Shown here: positions 47,325-56,146 of the stretch, in pieces
Layout: each line of letters starts with the position of its first letter
Position numbering within the stretch: position 1 is the first letter of the stretch
Assembly (NCBI RefSeq): GCF_008868125.1
Contig: NZ_WAAQ01000001.1
Coordinates: 1,488,001 to 1,552,000, forward strand
Direction: 5' to 3'
Length of the DNA: 64,000 nucleotides
Source of the DNA: Microbacterium maritypicum
GTDB taxonomy: Bacteria; Actinomycetota; Actinomycetes; Actinomycetales; Microbacteriaceae
Notes under the pieces: model-generated
Database searches by the model: none
The model's input: the letters and a program-made list of their open reading frames with translations, nothing else
Told to the model about the DNA's origin: nothing
Translations under genes and position numbers: made by a program

Positions 47325-49781
47325 ATGCCCGCCCCGAGCACCCTCGATGAGCTCTGTCTGGGCCTCGGACGGATGCGTGCGGACGCGGGATCGCCGTCGT
47401 ATGCCGAGATCGCCCGAAGGATCGGCAGCCTGCGCGACGGCGCCGAGCCTCCCAAGGTGACCGTCTACGACTGCTTCCGCCCCGGGCGGCGGCGGGTCGA
47501 CGATCGTCTGGTCGGCGATATCGTGCGTGTGCTCGGCGGTGGGCGCACCGTGGCGGCTCGCTGGCGTGAGACCGCACGCGCCCTCAACGGCCAGAGATCG
47601 GGAGTCCACGTCGAGGTGACGCTCGGACCACGAGACGCCACCGGTGCGGATGTCGGACGAGAAGCGCTGCTGGCTGCGGTTCCCGCAGCGGACGTCCTCA
47701 TCCTCACGGGCCTGCCAGGAGCGGGCAAGACCACTCTCGCCTCTGCACTGGCCGGCTCGTCGCCGGTGCTCACCGTGCACCTGCGGGAGTCGGAGCCCGA
47801 CCGTCCGTACGCCGACCCGATCGACATCCTGCGGCGCATGCTCGGAGCGCTCGGCGTTCGCTCTCTTCCCTACGAACTGCCTCGTCTGCGGGAGCGGCTG
47901 CAGGCGGCAGCCCGCGACATCCTCGTGATCATCGAGGACGCGGGCGATGCCGGCCGCCTCGCGGCGCTGCTGGTTCCCGGTGTGCGCTTCATCGTCACAG
48001 CCCGCGTCGACCTGGCCGACCTCGAGCAGCGCCTTCCCTCGTCAGACGTGCATGTGGCGAGGGTCGTCGTCCCGCCGATGTCGAGTGGCGAAGCCCGCCG
48101 CCTCCTCGCTCGTCTGCTGCCTGTCGAGGAGGGGACATCCGCGAAGGGCGCAGAGGAAGCCCTGCGTGCGGATGCTCTGCGCCGCATCGTCGCGGTCGGA
48201 GGGGGGCTCCCGCTCGATCTCGTGATGCTGGCGGGAATCGTCCGCGAACACGAGGGCTGGTCGTTCCAGGACCTCGCATCGAGATTCGAGCACGAACCTC
48301 GCGACGCGCGCATCCGTCCGGTCCTGGAGGCGGCGACGCGTTCCCTGTCTCCGGCCGAGGCCGACCTTCTCGCCGATGCCGCGCTGCTGGACAGGGACAT
48401 CGAGGAGGGCGTGCTCATCGCCGCGGCCGGTCCCTCCGCCGCGCGGGATCTGCGCCGCCTGCACGCCCGTCATCTGGTCGAGCTGCGTGAGGGGCATGTG
48501 CGCATGCACGACACGGTCTTCGCCTTCGCGGCAGAACGGTCACGGTCGCTCCGGCCGTCGTCGGTGCGCCGACGGTTTGTGGACAGATCCGCGTCCGAGG
48601 TGCTCTCCCGGATCGGGGAGGACCCCGACTTCGCCGCACGTGAAGTCTCGACCGTGCTCGCAGTCACGACCGCGGCCCGCGAGCACGGCCTCGACTCCGC
48701 CGTCGAGCAGGTGGCGATCGCGGCGCATCCCGCGCTCTCGCGCTGGTCGCTCTGGAGCGAATCCCTGCAACTGCACGACTTGGCGGCGCGAGGGGAGGGG
48801 CTCGATCTCGTGCCGGACATCGCGCTCGGCGTGGCGCATTGCGCGGAGAAGCTCGGACGCCTCGACGAGGCGCTCATCACGCTGCAGCGGGTGCGCCGCA
48901 TAGCCGCGGGATCGGCTCTCGCCCGCACTTGGAACCAGATCGGCAACGTCCAACGGTGGATGAGTCACCTCGATGAGGCGCTGGAGTCGTATGAACGCGC
49001 GGTCGCACATGCGCGGGATGCGCGGGACCGTGTCGTGGAGGGACGCGCCGCCGGCAACCATGCAGACACCCTGCGCATCCTCGCCCGTTATCCGGAGGCG
49101 CTGGAGGGGTACGCCCTCGCCCTGTCGATGGCGCGGGCGGAAGGCGACGATCTCAATGTGGCCGTCGTGCGCGGCAATCGCCCGCTGCTGCTCCTCGCGA
49201 TCGGGCGGCTCGACGATGCGGAGAGTGAGCTGCACGAACTGCTGGACGCGTCCGGCGGTGAATCCCTGCCTTTCGTCCGACGCACGCTCGCCCTCGTCGC
49301 CGAGGCGCGGGGTGACGACAGGCAGGCCAGCGACCTGTCCGCGGTCGCGATGCAGAGCCTGCAGACGGCGAGGGAGTTCGCGACCTCGGCCGATCTCGAG
49401 CTTCTCGACGCGCGGATCGCCGGACGAGCCGGAGATGTCGTGAGGGCGAGGACCGCGGCGGAACGGATTCTCCGAGAGGCGGAGCGTGCGGGCTCGCCGC
49501 TGATCGCGACGGAGGCGGCGAACTCGCTCGCCGAGATCCTGGTGTCGGCAGCCACGAGGGGTGCGGAGGATGCGGATGACCTCCTGCGGGAGGCCGAGCG
49601 GCACGCGCAGGAGGCGCGGAGCATCGCCGAGGCGACCGGGGATCGTGCAGAAGTGGCTCGCAGCGATGCGATCCTCGCTTCTGTCGCGCGATCGAGAGGC
49701 GACCAGCCCACCGTTCTCGTGCGCGCGCAGGCCTCCGCACAGGTCTACGCCGAGATCGGACACCGCCTGCAGACCGCGTGA
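47325..49781 (+). CDS. STAND-type ATPase regulator: XRE-like HTH, P-loop NTPase and TPR repeats
   Basis: An 818-residue multidomain sensor. An XRE-like helix-turn-helix covers about residues 20-75 (PSYAEIARRIGSL, then VTVYDCFRPGRRRVDDRLV). A STAND NTPase follows, with Walker A TGLPGAGKTTLASALAG (about 126), an acidic Walker B ILVIIEDAGDAGRL (about 200) and winged-helix and arm parts to about 420. The C-terminal half is helical with tetratricopeptide-like repeats (GRLDEALITLQRVRRIA, SHLDEALESYERAVAHARDA, YPEALEGYALALSMARAEG, and GRLDDAESELHELLDAS). Such proteins act as ligand-triggered transcription regulators or defence sensors. The leaderless promoter and divergent partner suggest it may control the 46684/45674 pair. 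The ligand is unknown. Confidence 0.85.
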   Translation: MPAPSTLDELCLGLGRMRADAGSPSYAEIARRIGSLRDGAEPPKVTVYDCFRPGRRRVDDRLVGDIVRVLGGGRTVAARWRETARALNGQRSGVHVEVTLGPRDATGADVGREALLAAVPAADVLILTGLPGAGKTTLASALAGSSPVLTVHLRESEPDRPYADPIDILRRMLGALGVRSLPYELPRLRERLQAAARDILVIIEDAGDAGRLAALLVPGVRFIVTARVDLADLEQRLPSSDVHVARVVVPPMSSGEARRLLARLLPVEEGTSAKGAEEALRADALRRIVAVGGGLPLDLVMLAGIVREHEGWSFQDLASRFEHEPRDARIRPVLEAATRSLSPAEADLLADAALLDRDIEEGVLIAAAGPSAARDLRRLHARHLVELREGHVRMHDTVFAFAAERSRSLRPSSVRRRFVDRSASEVLSRIGEDPDFAAREVSTVLAVTTAAREHGLDSAVEQVAIAAHPALSRWSLWSESLQLHDLAARGEGLDLVPDIALGVAHCAEKLGRLDEALITLQRVRRIAAGSALARTWNQIGNVQRWMSHLDEALESYERAVAHARDARDRVVEGRAAGNHADTLRILARYPEALEGYALALSMARAEGDDLNVAVVRGNRPLLLLAIGRLDDAESELHELLDASGGESLPFVRRTLALVAEARGDDRQASDLSAVAMQSLQTAREFATSADLELLDARIAGRAGDVVRARTAAERILREAERAGSPLIATEAANSLAEILVSAATRGAEDADDLLREAERHAQEARSIAEATGDRAEVARSDAILASVARSRGDQPTVLVRAQASAQVYAEIGHRLQTA

Positions 49782-49819
49782 CGTCTCGGTCCACGGCGGT
49801 TCGTGCGGCATCCGGATGC

Positions 49820-49831
49820 CAGGATGGATGC
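49820..49831 (+). promoter_or_regulatory. Probable leaderless promoter of pepN, CAGGAT
   Basis: CAGGAT (49820-49825) lies 6 bases before ATG 49832. It is a weaker version of the TANNNT box but is spaced identically, and the same hexamer precedes the first fucosidase gene. Confidence 0.4.
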
Positions 49832-52321
49832 ATGGACACCGCCAACCTCACCCGCGAGGAGACCGCAGCGCGATCCGCTGCCGTCACCGTGCACCGCATC
49901 CGCGTCGAGCTCGACCTGACCGGAGCGCCGGAGCGCGCTCGCACCGGGTTCCCGACCGTGACGACGCTCGAGTTCTCGTCGACCGTCGACGCGACCTGGC
50001 TCGACTTCATCGGCGAAGGCGTCCAGCGAGTCTGCGTGAACGGCGTCGATCAGGAGATCGTCTACGACGGTGCCCGCATCTCGCTCTCGGGACTGGTGGA
50101 TTCCAACGTCGTCCGCGTCGAGGCGATCGGCGCGTACAGTCGCTCCGGTGAGGGGCTGCACCGGTTCCACGATCCGGTCGACGACGAGACCTACCTCTAC
50201 ACGCAGTACGAACCGGCCGACGCGCGGCGGGTGATGGCCTGCTTCGAACAGCCCGACATGAAGGCCGAGTACACCTTCGTCGTCGACGCCCCCTCCGGAT
50301 GGGAGGTGCTCTCGAATCAGTCTCCGACGCACACCGATCTCGGTGTCGGCGTGCAGCGCGTGGAGTTCGCACCCACCCTGCCGATCTCGAGCTACATCAC
50401 GGCCGTGGCCGCGGGACCCTACTCGCGGGTGGACGGCGAGTGGCGCCGCGACGATCAGAGCGTCGCCCTCGGCGTGTTCGTCCGCCGATCACTCGCTGCG
50501 CACCTCGAGGCCGAGGAGATCCTCGAGGTCACACGCCAGGGGCTGGACTTCTTCACCGATGCCTTCGCCTATCCGTATCCGTGGGGCAAGTACGACCAGA
50601 TCTTCGTTCCGGAGTACAACCTCGGCGCGATGGAGAACCCGGGACTGGTGACGTTCACGGAGTCGTATCTCTCCCGTGGCGCGGCGACCGACGCGCAGCG
50701 CGCCGCGCGAGCCAACACGATCCTGCATGAGATGGCGCACATGTGGTTCGGCGACCTGGTGACGATGATCTGGTGGGACGACCTGTGGCTCAAGGAATCT
50801 TTCGCCGACTACATGGGCGCCCATGCGTCGGCAGTCGCCACGCGCTATCACGATGCGTGGGTCACCTTCGCCGCCAGCCGCAAGGCGTGGGCGTACCAGC
50901 AGGACCAGCTGCCGACGACGCACCCCATCGTGGCGGACATCACCGATCTCGAGGCCGCGAAGCTGAACTTCGATGGGATCACCTACGCCAAGGGTGCCGC
51001 CGTGCTCAAGCAGCTGGTCGCCTTCGTCGGGGATGAGGCGTTCTTCGAGGGCGCCCGTCTCTACTTCGCCGCCAACGCGTTCGGGAACACGACGCTCGAC
51101 GACTTCCTGGTGCAGTTGAGCGCCGTCTCGGGGCGGGACATGAGCGATTGGTCGGCGGCCTGGCTGCAGACCTCGGGCATGTCCACGCTGTGGACCGAGA
51201 CCGAGACCGAGGCGGACGGGCGGAGCATCCTCGTGCAGACCGACCCTCGCCCGCATCGACTGCGCATCGGGCTGTACGAGCGTGTCGACGGCCGGGTCGT
51301 GCGGCGCGAGCAGCGTGAGCTCGACGTGGTCGGCGAACGGACCGAGATCGACCTGCCCGATGCCGATCTGGTGCTGCTCAACGACGACGACCTCACCTAT
51401 GTGAAGGCTCGTCTCGATGCGCGTTCGCTCGCGACGGTCGAGGAGTCCCTCTCTGCGATCGACGACCCGCTGGCGCGCGCCCTCGTCTGGTCGTCGCTGT
51501 GGAACGCCACCCGCGACGGCGAGCTCGCGGCGGCGCGGTACCTCGAGATCGTGCGCACCCATGCGCCCGCGGAGTCCAACATCGGGCTGTTGACGGGCGT
51601 CCTCGCGAACGCCAGCTACACGATCCGCCACTTCGTCGCGGAGGCGAGCCGCGACCAGGAGCAGCGGCGCTGGGTCGAGACCGTGTGGACCACGCTGGAG
51701 GCTGCGGACGCCGGGAGCGACGCGCAGCTCTCCTGGGCCCGGGCGTTCGCGACGGCATCCGCCTTCGACGACGGGCATCAGGAACAGGTGCGGGCACTGC
51801 TGGACGGGCAGGCACCCGAAGGCCTCGTCATCGATCCCGATCTGCGCTGGCAGCTCCTCACGGCGCTGGTCACCACCGGGCACGCCGATCTTGCGGATGT
51901 GGCGGCAGAGCAGCAGCGGGACGACACGGGCGACGGACGTACAGCCGCACGGCGGGCGCGGTCGTCGCGACCGGATGCCACCGTGCGCCGCGAGGCATGG
52001 GACTCCGCTTGGAACGACCTCGCGCTCAGCAATGATCACCTCGATGCCGAGATCGGGGGTTTCCGCGCCGGCGGGCGCCGTGATCTCGTCTCCGGCTTCG
52101 ATGACGAGTACTTCGCGCGGATCGGGCAGGTCTGGGGCGCGCGCAGCATCGAGATCGCGCGACGGCTGGTGGTCGGGCTGTTCCCGGCCGGCGATTCGTT
52201 GGAACCGGTCGATGCATGGCTGGCCGCGAACGCGGAGGCGCCGGCCGCTCTCCGGCGGCTCGTGATCGAGCAGCGTGATCACCTCGCGCGTGAGCTGAGG
52301 GTCAGGGCCGCGCAGGCCTGA
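49832..52321 (+). CDS. pepN: Aminopeptidase N (M1 family)
   Basis: PepN removes N-terminal residues from peptides in the cytoplasm and uses zinc. The 829-residue protein has the exopeptidase motif GAMENPG (about residue 265), the zinc site HEMAHMWFGD (about 299), the third ligand Glu in WLKESFADYMG (about 322), and the long helical ERAP1-like C-terminal domain from about 520. The start at 49832 gives the usual actinobacterial N-terminus. It follows the STAND gene by 50 bases with its own promoter-like box. Confidence 0.95.
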   Translation: MDTANLTREETAARSAAVTVHRIRVELDLTGAPERARTGFPTVTTLEFSSTVDATWLDFIGEGVQRVCVNGVDQEIVYDGARISLSGLVDSNVVRVEAIGAYSRSGEGLHRFHDPVDDETYLYTQYEPADARRVMACFEQPDMKAEYTFVVDAPSGWEVLSNQSPTHTDLGVGVQRVEFAPTLPISSYITAVAAGPYSRVDGEWRRDDQSVALGVFVRRSLAAHLEAEEILEVTRQGLDFFTDAFAYPYPWGKYDQIFVPEYNLGAMENPGLVTFTESYLSRGAATDAQRAARANTILHEMAHMWFGDLVTMIWWDDLWLKESFADYMGAHASAVATRYHDAWVTFAASRKAWAYQQDQLPTTHPIVADITDLEAAKLNFDGITYAKGAAVLKQLVAFVGDEAFFEGARLYFAANAFGNTTLDDFLVQLSAVSGRDMSDWSAAWLQTSGMSTLWTETETEADGRSILVQTDPRPHRLRIGLYERVDGRVVRREQRELDVVGERTEIDLPDADLVLLNDDDLTYVKARLDARSLATVEESLSAIDDPLARALVWSSLWNATRDGELAAARYLEIVRTHAPAESNIGLLTGVLANASYTIRHFVAEASRDQEQRRWVETVWTTLEAADAGSDAQLSWARAFATASAFDDGHQEQVRALLDGQAPEGLVIDPDLRWQLLTALVTTGHADLADVAAEQQRDDTGDGRTAARRARSSRPDATVRREAWDSAWNDLALSNDHLDAEIGGFRAGGRRDLVSGFDDEYFARIGQVWGARSIEIARRLVVGLFPAGDSLEPVDAWLAANAEAPAALRRLVIEQRDHLARELRVRAAQA

Positions 52322-52420
52322 ACCTGTGTGCTCTGTCCGGTACGACGGTCGCCGGCTTCTCGACGATCGCGCCCGACGGGTGTGGTCGCGGGTGACCGGA
52401 GTGCTCACAGGCGCGCGGCG

Positions 52421-53314
52421 TCAGGTCGTCGGGGCCGTCCGCAGCTGAGCGGATGTCTCGTAACCGAGCGCGCGCAGATCGGGTCGGTCATCGCTCGAAT
52501 GGCAGAGGATGATCGCGATCGCGGCCGCCCAGGCGCGTGCCCGCACCCAGGTCTCCTCGTCGTATCGGCGTCCCGTGGCTCGGCGGAACACATGTCGGCC
52601 TTCCGCGTCGAAGGCGAGCCATCCTGCGGCGAGGTCGTAGGCCGGGTCGCCGGCTGTGACGTCGCCGAAGTCGATAAGAGCCGACAGCCGATCACCGTCG
52701 ACGAGGATGTTCCCGGGGTGCAGGTCGCCGTGGATCCAGACGGACTCGGTCGCGGGGGCGGCGTCGAGCCCGGTCTGCCAGATATCGGCGAGATTTTCGG
52801 CGATCGTCGCGGGAAGGTCTGCGAGGCGGGAGAGGATGCTGTCGTCCCGCACCGCCAGCGGCACCCCGCGGACCGGGTTCCGGGGTGCGTCTGCAGGTGC
52901 ATCCCGGTGGAGGGTGAGCAGGACGGCAGCGAGTTGAGCGGCCCAGACGGTGTTGTCCCGACGGGGGCGACCGAGAGCCTGGCCGCCGGGCAACCACGGC
53001 ACGATCGACCAGGGCCAGGGGAAGTGCGGGGTCGGTGAACCTGCGAACACCGGTAGGGGCGTGCGGACGTTCGCCGCGGCCAGGTGCATCGCGATCAAGG
53101 GGAGCGCACGCTGCTCGTGCCGGATCAGCGGCGCCGCCTGGAGTCGGCGGGGGATGCGCACCGCGAGATCCGCCCCGAGACGCCAGGTGACGTTGTCCCA
53201 TCCCTCGGCAGACCGCGTCAACGGAAGTGCCGCCAGCTCCGGGGCGACGGTGCGGACGAGTTCGCGGACGTCGCGCTCATCGAGTGCTACCTCCGCGCCG
53301 GGGGAGTCCGCCAT
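52421..53314 (-). CDS. Aminoglycoside phosphotransferase-family kinase
   Basis: A 297-residue APH/choline-kinase fold. The nucleotide region is WDNVTWRLGADLAVRIPRR, the catalytic loop HGDLHPGNILVDGDRLSALI (about 193) and the metal-binding DFGDVTAGDPAYDLA. Such proteins phosphorylate aminoglycosides, macrolides or small metabolites; this sequence alone does not tell which, and no resistance is claimed. The ATG at 53314 lies 2 bases after the stop of the MBL-fold gene, so the two are translated together. Confidence 0.88.
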   Translation of the reverse strand: MADSPGAEVALDERDVRELVRTVAPELAALPLTRSAEGWDNVTWRLGADLAVRIPRRLQAAPLIRHEQRALPLIAMHLAAANVRTPLPVFAGSPTPHFPWPWSIVPWLPGGQALGRPRRDNTVWAAQLAAVLLTLHRDAPADAPRNPVRGVPLAVRDDSILSRLADLPATIAENLADIWQTGLDAAPATESVWIHGDLHPGNILVDGDRLSALIDFGDVTAGDPAYDLAAGWLAFDAEGRHVFRRATGRRYDEETWVRARAWAAAIAIILCHSSDDRPDLRALGYETSAQLRTAPTT

Positions 53315-53316
53315 GC

Positions 53317-53955
53317 TCAGAGATCGAGGGAGTCGCCGGGCTCCAGCACGAAGAACTCGCCGCCGCCCTGTTCCGTGGCCCACTGCAGCCGCTGCCTGTG
53401 CATGTTCTTCCCGATCACCGACAGCGTCATGTCGTGGGTCCCGAAGGAGCGACGAGGGGCGACCGCGAGCACGAAGTCCATCGCTTCGCCGATCTTCAGC
53501 CAGGGAGCGCCGAGCGGTGCGGCGAGAGTGCCGACCGCGACGCCCTCGGGGACCGCGTAGGAGTCGCCGGGGAAGTAGAGCTCGTCGTTCACGAGCACGC
53601 CCACGTTCTCGACGGTCGGGAGGGAGGAGTGGATGACTTCGTGGGTACCCCCGAAGAATCGCAGGGTGAATCCGCCGACGTCGACGGTGTCGCCGGGAGA
53701 GACGACGGTGATGTCGTATCCCTCTGCGGCGCGGGCGACCCCGGCGGGGGCGAAGATCGGCGTGCCGGGTGCCGCGCGGAGGAGTCTGTCGAAGTGGTCG
53801 GCCGTCCAGTGGTCCGGGTGCTCATGGGTGATCACGATCCCGACCAGATCGGCGAGGTCGTTCAGGGGCGTCGTGAACGACCCGGGGTCGATCAGAAGGG
53901 TCTTCTCGTTCGCATCGAGACGGAGGGCGGCATGTTCGAACTTGGTGACGCGCAT
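53317..53955 (-). CDS. Metallo-beta-lactamase-fold hydrolase (UlaG-like)
   Basis: A 212-residue hydrolase of the small UlaG-like type. It opens with TKFEHAALRLDANEKTLLID. The metal motif is ITHEHPDHWTADHF (about residue 40), FFGGTHEV (about 104) and YFPGDSY (about 129) follow, and GTHD is near the C-terminus. ATG 53955 follows AAGGAG at a rather long distance (12 bases). It begins a two-gene unit with the phosphotransferase. The substrate is not evident. Confidence 0.88.
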   Translation of the reverse strand: MRVTKFEHAALRLDANEKTLLIDPGSFTTPLNDLADLVGIVITHEHPDHWTADHFDRLLRAAPGTPIFAPAGVARAAEGYDITVVSPGDTVDVGGFTLRFFGGTHEVIHSSLPTVENVGVLVNDELYFPGDSYAVPEGVAVGTLAAPLGAPWLKIGEAMDFVLAVAPRRSFGTHDMTLSVIGKNMHRQRLQWATEQGGGEFFVLEPGDSLDL

Positions 53956-54050
53956 GGGAAGAGTCAACTCCTTCCGCTCGCCCACGGCAAACGTATTCGG
54001 CGTCGGATTCGGTGCGCCACGCCCGGGATTCGGGAGAGGGTGGCGTCGAT

Positions 54051-54080
54051 TTGGCGCAGTGAGAATCGCCGTGGCATACT
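54051..54080 (+). promoter_or_regulatory. Promoter of tRNA-Glu
   Basis: TTGGCG (54051-54056) and CATACT (54075-54080) are separated by 18 bases, and the tRNA starts 38 bases after the -10 box. Confidence 0.6.
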
Positions 54081-54117
54081 TGAACGGTTGTCGCGGGACG
54101 GAAACGTTCCGCCAGAC

Positions 54118-54190
54118 GGCCCCATCGTATAGCGGCCTAGTACGCTGCCCTCTCACGGCGGTAACGCGGGTTCGAATCCCGCTGGGGTCA
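54118..54190 (+). tRNA. tRNA-Glu (anticodon CUC)
   Basis: A 73-base cloverleaf. GGCCCCA (54118-54124) pairs with TGGGGTC (54183-54189). The anticodon loop CTCTCAC reads CTC, and the T-arm GCGGG-TTCGAAT-CCCGC is perfect. The discriminator is A and CCA is not encoded. Confidence 0.95.
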
Positions 54191-54199
54191 CACAACAGA

Positions 54200-54233
54200 G
54201 AAAGCCTCCGGTTCGCCGGAGGCTTTCTTGTTT
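54200..54233. terminator. Terminator after tRNA-Glu
   Basis: GAAAGCCTCCGG (54200-54211) pairs with CCGGAGGCTTTC (54216-54227) over a TTCG loop, with TTGTTT downstream. It can also end the convergent MFS transcript. Confidence 0.9.
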
Positions 54234-54240
54234 CCCCCCC

Positions 54241-55482
54241 TCAGTGCCGGGGATTCAAGGACAGGGTGCGGAACGTCCGGTTCCTCAACGGCAGGATCAT
54301 CAGGGCCATCATCGCGCCCCCGAAGAGTGCGAACGGCACCCCGACGGTCGTTGCCGATGCGAGAGCGCCGAAGCCGGCCATCGCGAGCGGCATCAGACAG
54401 TCGTCGCCGAGGCGCGTGAGCGCGCCCATCCGGCCGAGGTAGGCCGTGTCGACGGTCGCCGAGAAGGTGGCGCTGAGCAGCACCGAGGCGTATCCCGCGG
54501 TCGCACCGATCACGAACGCGGCTGCAGCGACGGTCCAGGCCGGCCCGAACCCGAGCGCCACGATGCCTGCCCCTTGCACGACCAGCGCCCAGAACCCGGC
54601 GCGCGCCTCGTGACGTGGCCGCCACTTCGCCACCGAGACGGCCCCCAGCGCCGCGCCGAGACCGAGGAGCGCTTCGAAGAGCCCGACCGCCTGAGCGCCC
54701 CACCCCTCGTCGTGAGCACGGAGGGCGAGTCCGAGCCCGATCGCCGGGCCGACCGCCAGATTCAACCCCGACAGTGCGATCACGAGCGTGCGGGTCGTGG
54801 GGTTCACGGAGAGATGGGTGAACCCGCGGGCGATGCCGCGCAGCGCGGACTCCTTCTCCGCGCGGGCGAGGCGGAAGCGCGGGCGCAGCCAGATCGCGAT
54901 GAAGGCGACCACCACGGTGAAGGTCAGGGCGTTCACCGACGCGCTTGCGGCAAGGCCTGCGTGCGCCACGACGAACCCGCCTATCGCTGCACCTCCCATG
55001 GTCCCCAGGCGTGAGGCCGTCTGGGCCGCAGCTCCGTAGGACGGAAGATCGACGGCTCTGACCAGCTGGCGCGCGATCGTCCCGGCTGACGGCTCGTACA
55101 ACGCATCGCACACCCCGAACGCGATGGCGGCGAGGAGGAGGACCGCGACCGAGGGCGGTGTCGTGAGCACCCACACGGCCACTGCGACCAGGACGCCGAC
55201 CCGGAGCACGTTGAACGCGAGCATGATGCGGCGGGCGTCCGCACGGTCGGCGATCACCCCTCCGAACAGGAGGATCACCGCGCGGGGCAGTGTTCCTGCG
55301 GCGACGATCAGCCCGGCGACCGCGGGGGAGGCGATCTGCACGGCTGTCCAGGCGAGGGCGATCGTCCACACGGCGTCACCAGCATCGGAGAGCGCCTTCA
55401 CACCGATCCATGCATGCGCGAGGTGGTCCCGGCGGAACGCAGGAGGCGCGGTCACCTCGACGGGATCGCTGACCGTCGCCAT
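54241..55482 (-). CDS. MFS transporter (12-TM)
   Basis: A 413-residue major facilitator of the enterobactin/macrolide exporter type (MFS_3-like). It begins AHAWIGVKALSDAGDAVWTI. The motif A loop is FGGVIADRADARRIMLAF (about residue 75), and about twelve membrane helices follow. Its ATG overlaps the stop of the ArsR-like gene (TGATG), so it is the second gene of that unit and is probably controlled by it. Substrate unknown. Confidence 0.87.
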   Translation of the reverse strand: MATVSDPVEVTAPPAFRRDHLAHAWIGVKALSDAGDAVWTIALAWTAVQIASPAVAGLIVAAGTLPRAVILLFGGVIADRADARRIMLAFNVLRVGVLVAVAVWVLTTPPSVAVLLLAAIAFGVCDALYEPSAGTIARQLVRAVDLPSYGAAAQTASRLGTMGGAAIGGFVVAHAGLAASASVNALTFTVVVAFIAIWLRPRFRLARAEKESALRGIARGFTHLSVNPTTRTLVIALSGLNLAVGPAIGLGLALRAHDEGWGAQAVGLFEALLGLGAALGAVSVAKWRPRHEARAGFWALVVQGAGIVALGFGPAWTVAAAAFVIGATAGYASVLLSATFSATVDTAYLGRMGALTRLGDDCLMPLAMAGFGALASATTVGVPFALFGGAMMALMILPLRNRTFRTLSLNPRH

Positions 55483-56030
55483 CACGGCTCCGTGGGGAAG
55501 GCGTGCGCGAAGACGAAGACGGGGACGCGCTCCTGACCGTCGTCGAGGTCGATGCCCTCCTGCCACTCGCGGATCGTCCCGAGGATCCGCGCGGAGAGGT
55601 CGCGCAGCTCGTCGGGCGACGCCCATGCGGTCGTCTCCGTGTTCGAGCCGTCGTATCCCGCGTACGCGGGGTCTCGGCGACTGCGGTGCCAGCGCTGCAG
55701 CCGGGCTATCTGCATCCGGATGCCCTGCCGCTGGGCTTCGCGCGCGAGCAGGGCATCGGCGGGGGAGTCCGCGTAGTCGTCGGTCGACCAGGTCAACCCG
55801 CGTCGAGCCACCTTCCACCAGCTGGTGCGCTTGTCACCGGCGGGATCCGGTGCGCGTTCGACGACGCCTGCGCGCTCCAGCATCCGCAGATGATGGCTGA
55901 TGCTGCCGACCTGGTTGTCGAGTGCGCGGGCGATCGCGGTGACCTGTGCGGTTCCGTACAGGAGCAGATAGTCGTAGATGCGGCGGCGCAGCGGGTGATG
56001 CACGGCGGTGATCACGGAGATGTCTTCCAC
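55482..56030 (-). CDS. ArsR-like winged-helix transcriptional regulator
   Basis: A 182-residue regulator. The N-terminal half is an ArsR/HTH_20-type winged helix (LRRRIYDYLLLYG, then TAQVTAIARALDNQVGSISH with HLRMLERAGVVERA). The C-terminal half is an alpha-helical region with Trp- and Arg-rich segments. No cysteine metal site is present, so it probably senses an organic ligand or acts with the co-encoded MFS transporter. A palindrome lies 34 bases upstream of its start. Confidence 0.87.
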   Translation of the reverse strand: MEDISVITAVHHPLRRRIYDYLLLYGTAQVTAIARALDNQVGSISHHLRMLERAGVVERAPDPAGDKRTSWWKVARRGLTWSTDDYADSPADALLAREAQRQGIRMQIARLQRWHRSRRDPAYAGYDGSNTETTAWASPDELRDLSARILGTIREWQEGIDLDDGQERVPVFVFAHAFPTEP

Positions 56031-56063
56031 GGGAGAAGACGCTAATCCCGCGGTGGTAGACGC

Positions 56064-56077
56064 ACAAGACTTCTTGT
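56064..56077. promoter_or_regulatory. Candidate operator of the ArsR-MFS unit
   Basis: ACAAGA (56064-56069) and TCTTGT (56072-56077) form a perfect 14-base palindrome upstream of the regulator start, in the only AT-rich stretch of the gap. Confidence 0.5.
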
Positions 56078-56095
56078 ATACCTCGGAATATCAAC

Positions 56096-56133
56096 GAGAA
56101 GGCTCGCCCGGAAGCACCCGGGCGAGCCTTCTC
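56096..56133 (-). terminator. Terminator after the sigma/DUF4349 unit
   Basis: A perfect 16-bp stem (56096-56111 with 56118-56133) lies 14 bases past the stop of the DUF4349 gene on the minus strand. Confidence 0.85.
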
Positions 56134-56146
56134 CTACGGGGCGGCG

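Noticed and set aside
52421..53314. Naming the APH-fold gene as a specific aminoglycoside-resistance gene
   Set aside because: Only the general kinase fold is visible. The family also includes kinases of ordinary metabolites, and no subtype motif supports a resistance call.
31385..54190. Integration (att) sites at the tRNA genes
   Set aside because: No integrase, no repeated tRNA 3' end and no foreign-looking island lies beside tRNA-Gln or tRNA-Glu.
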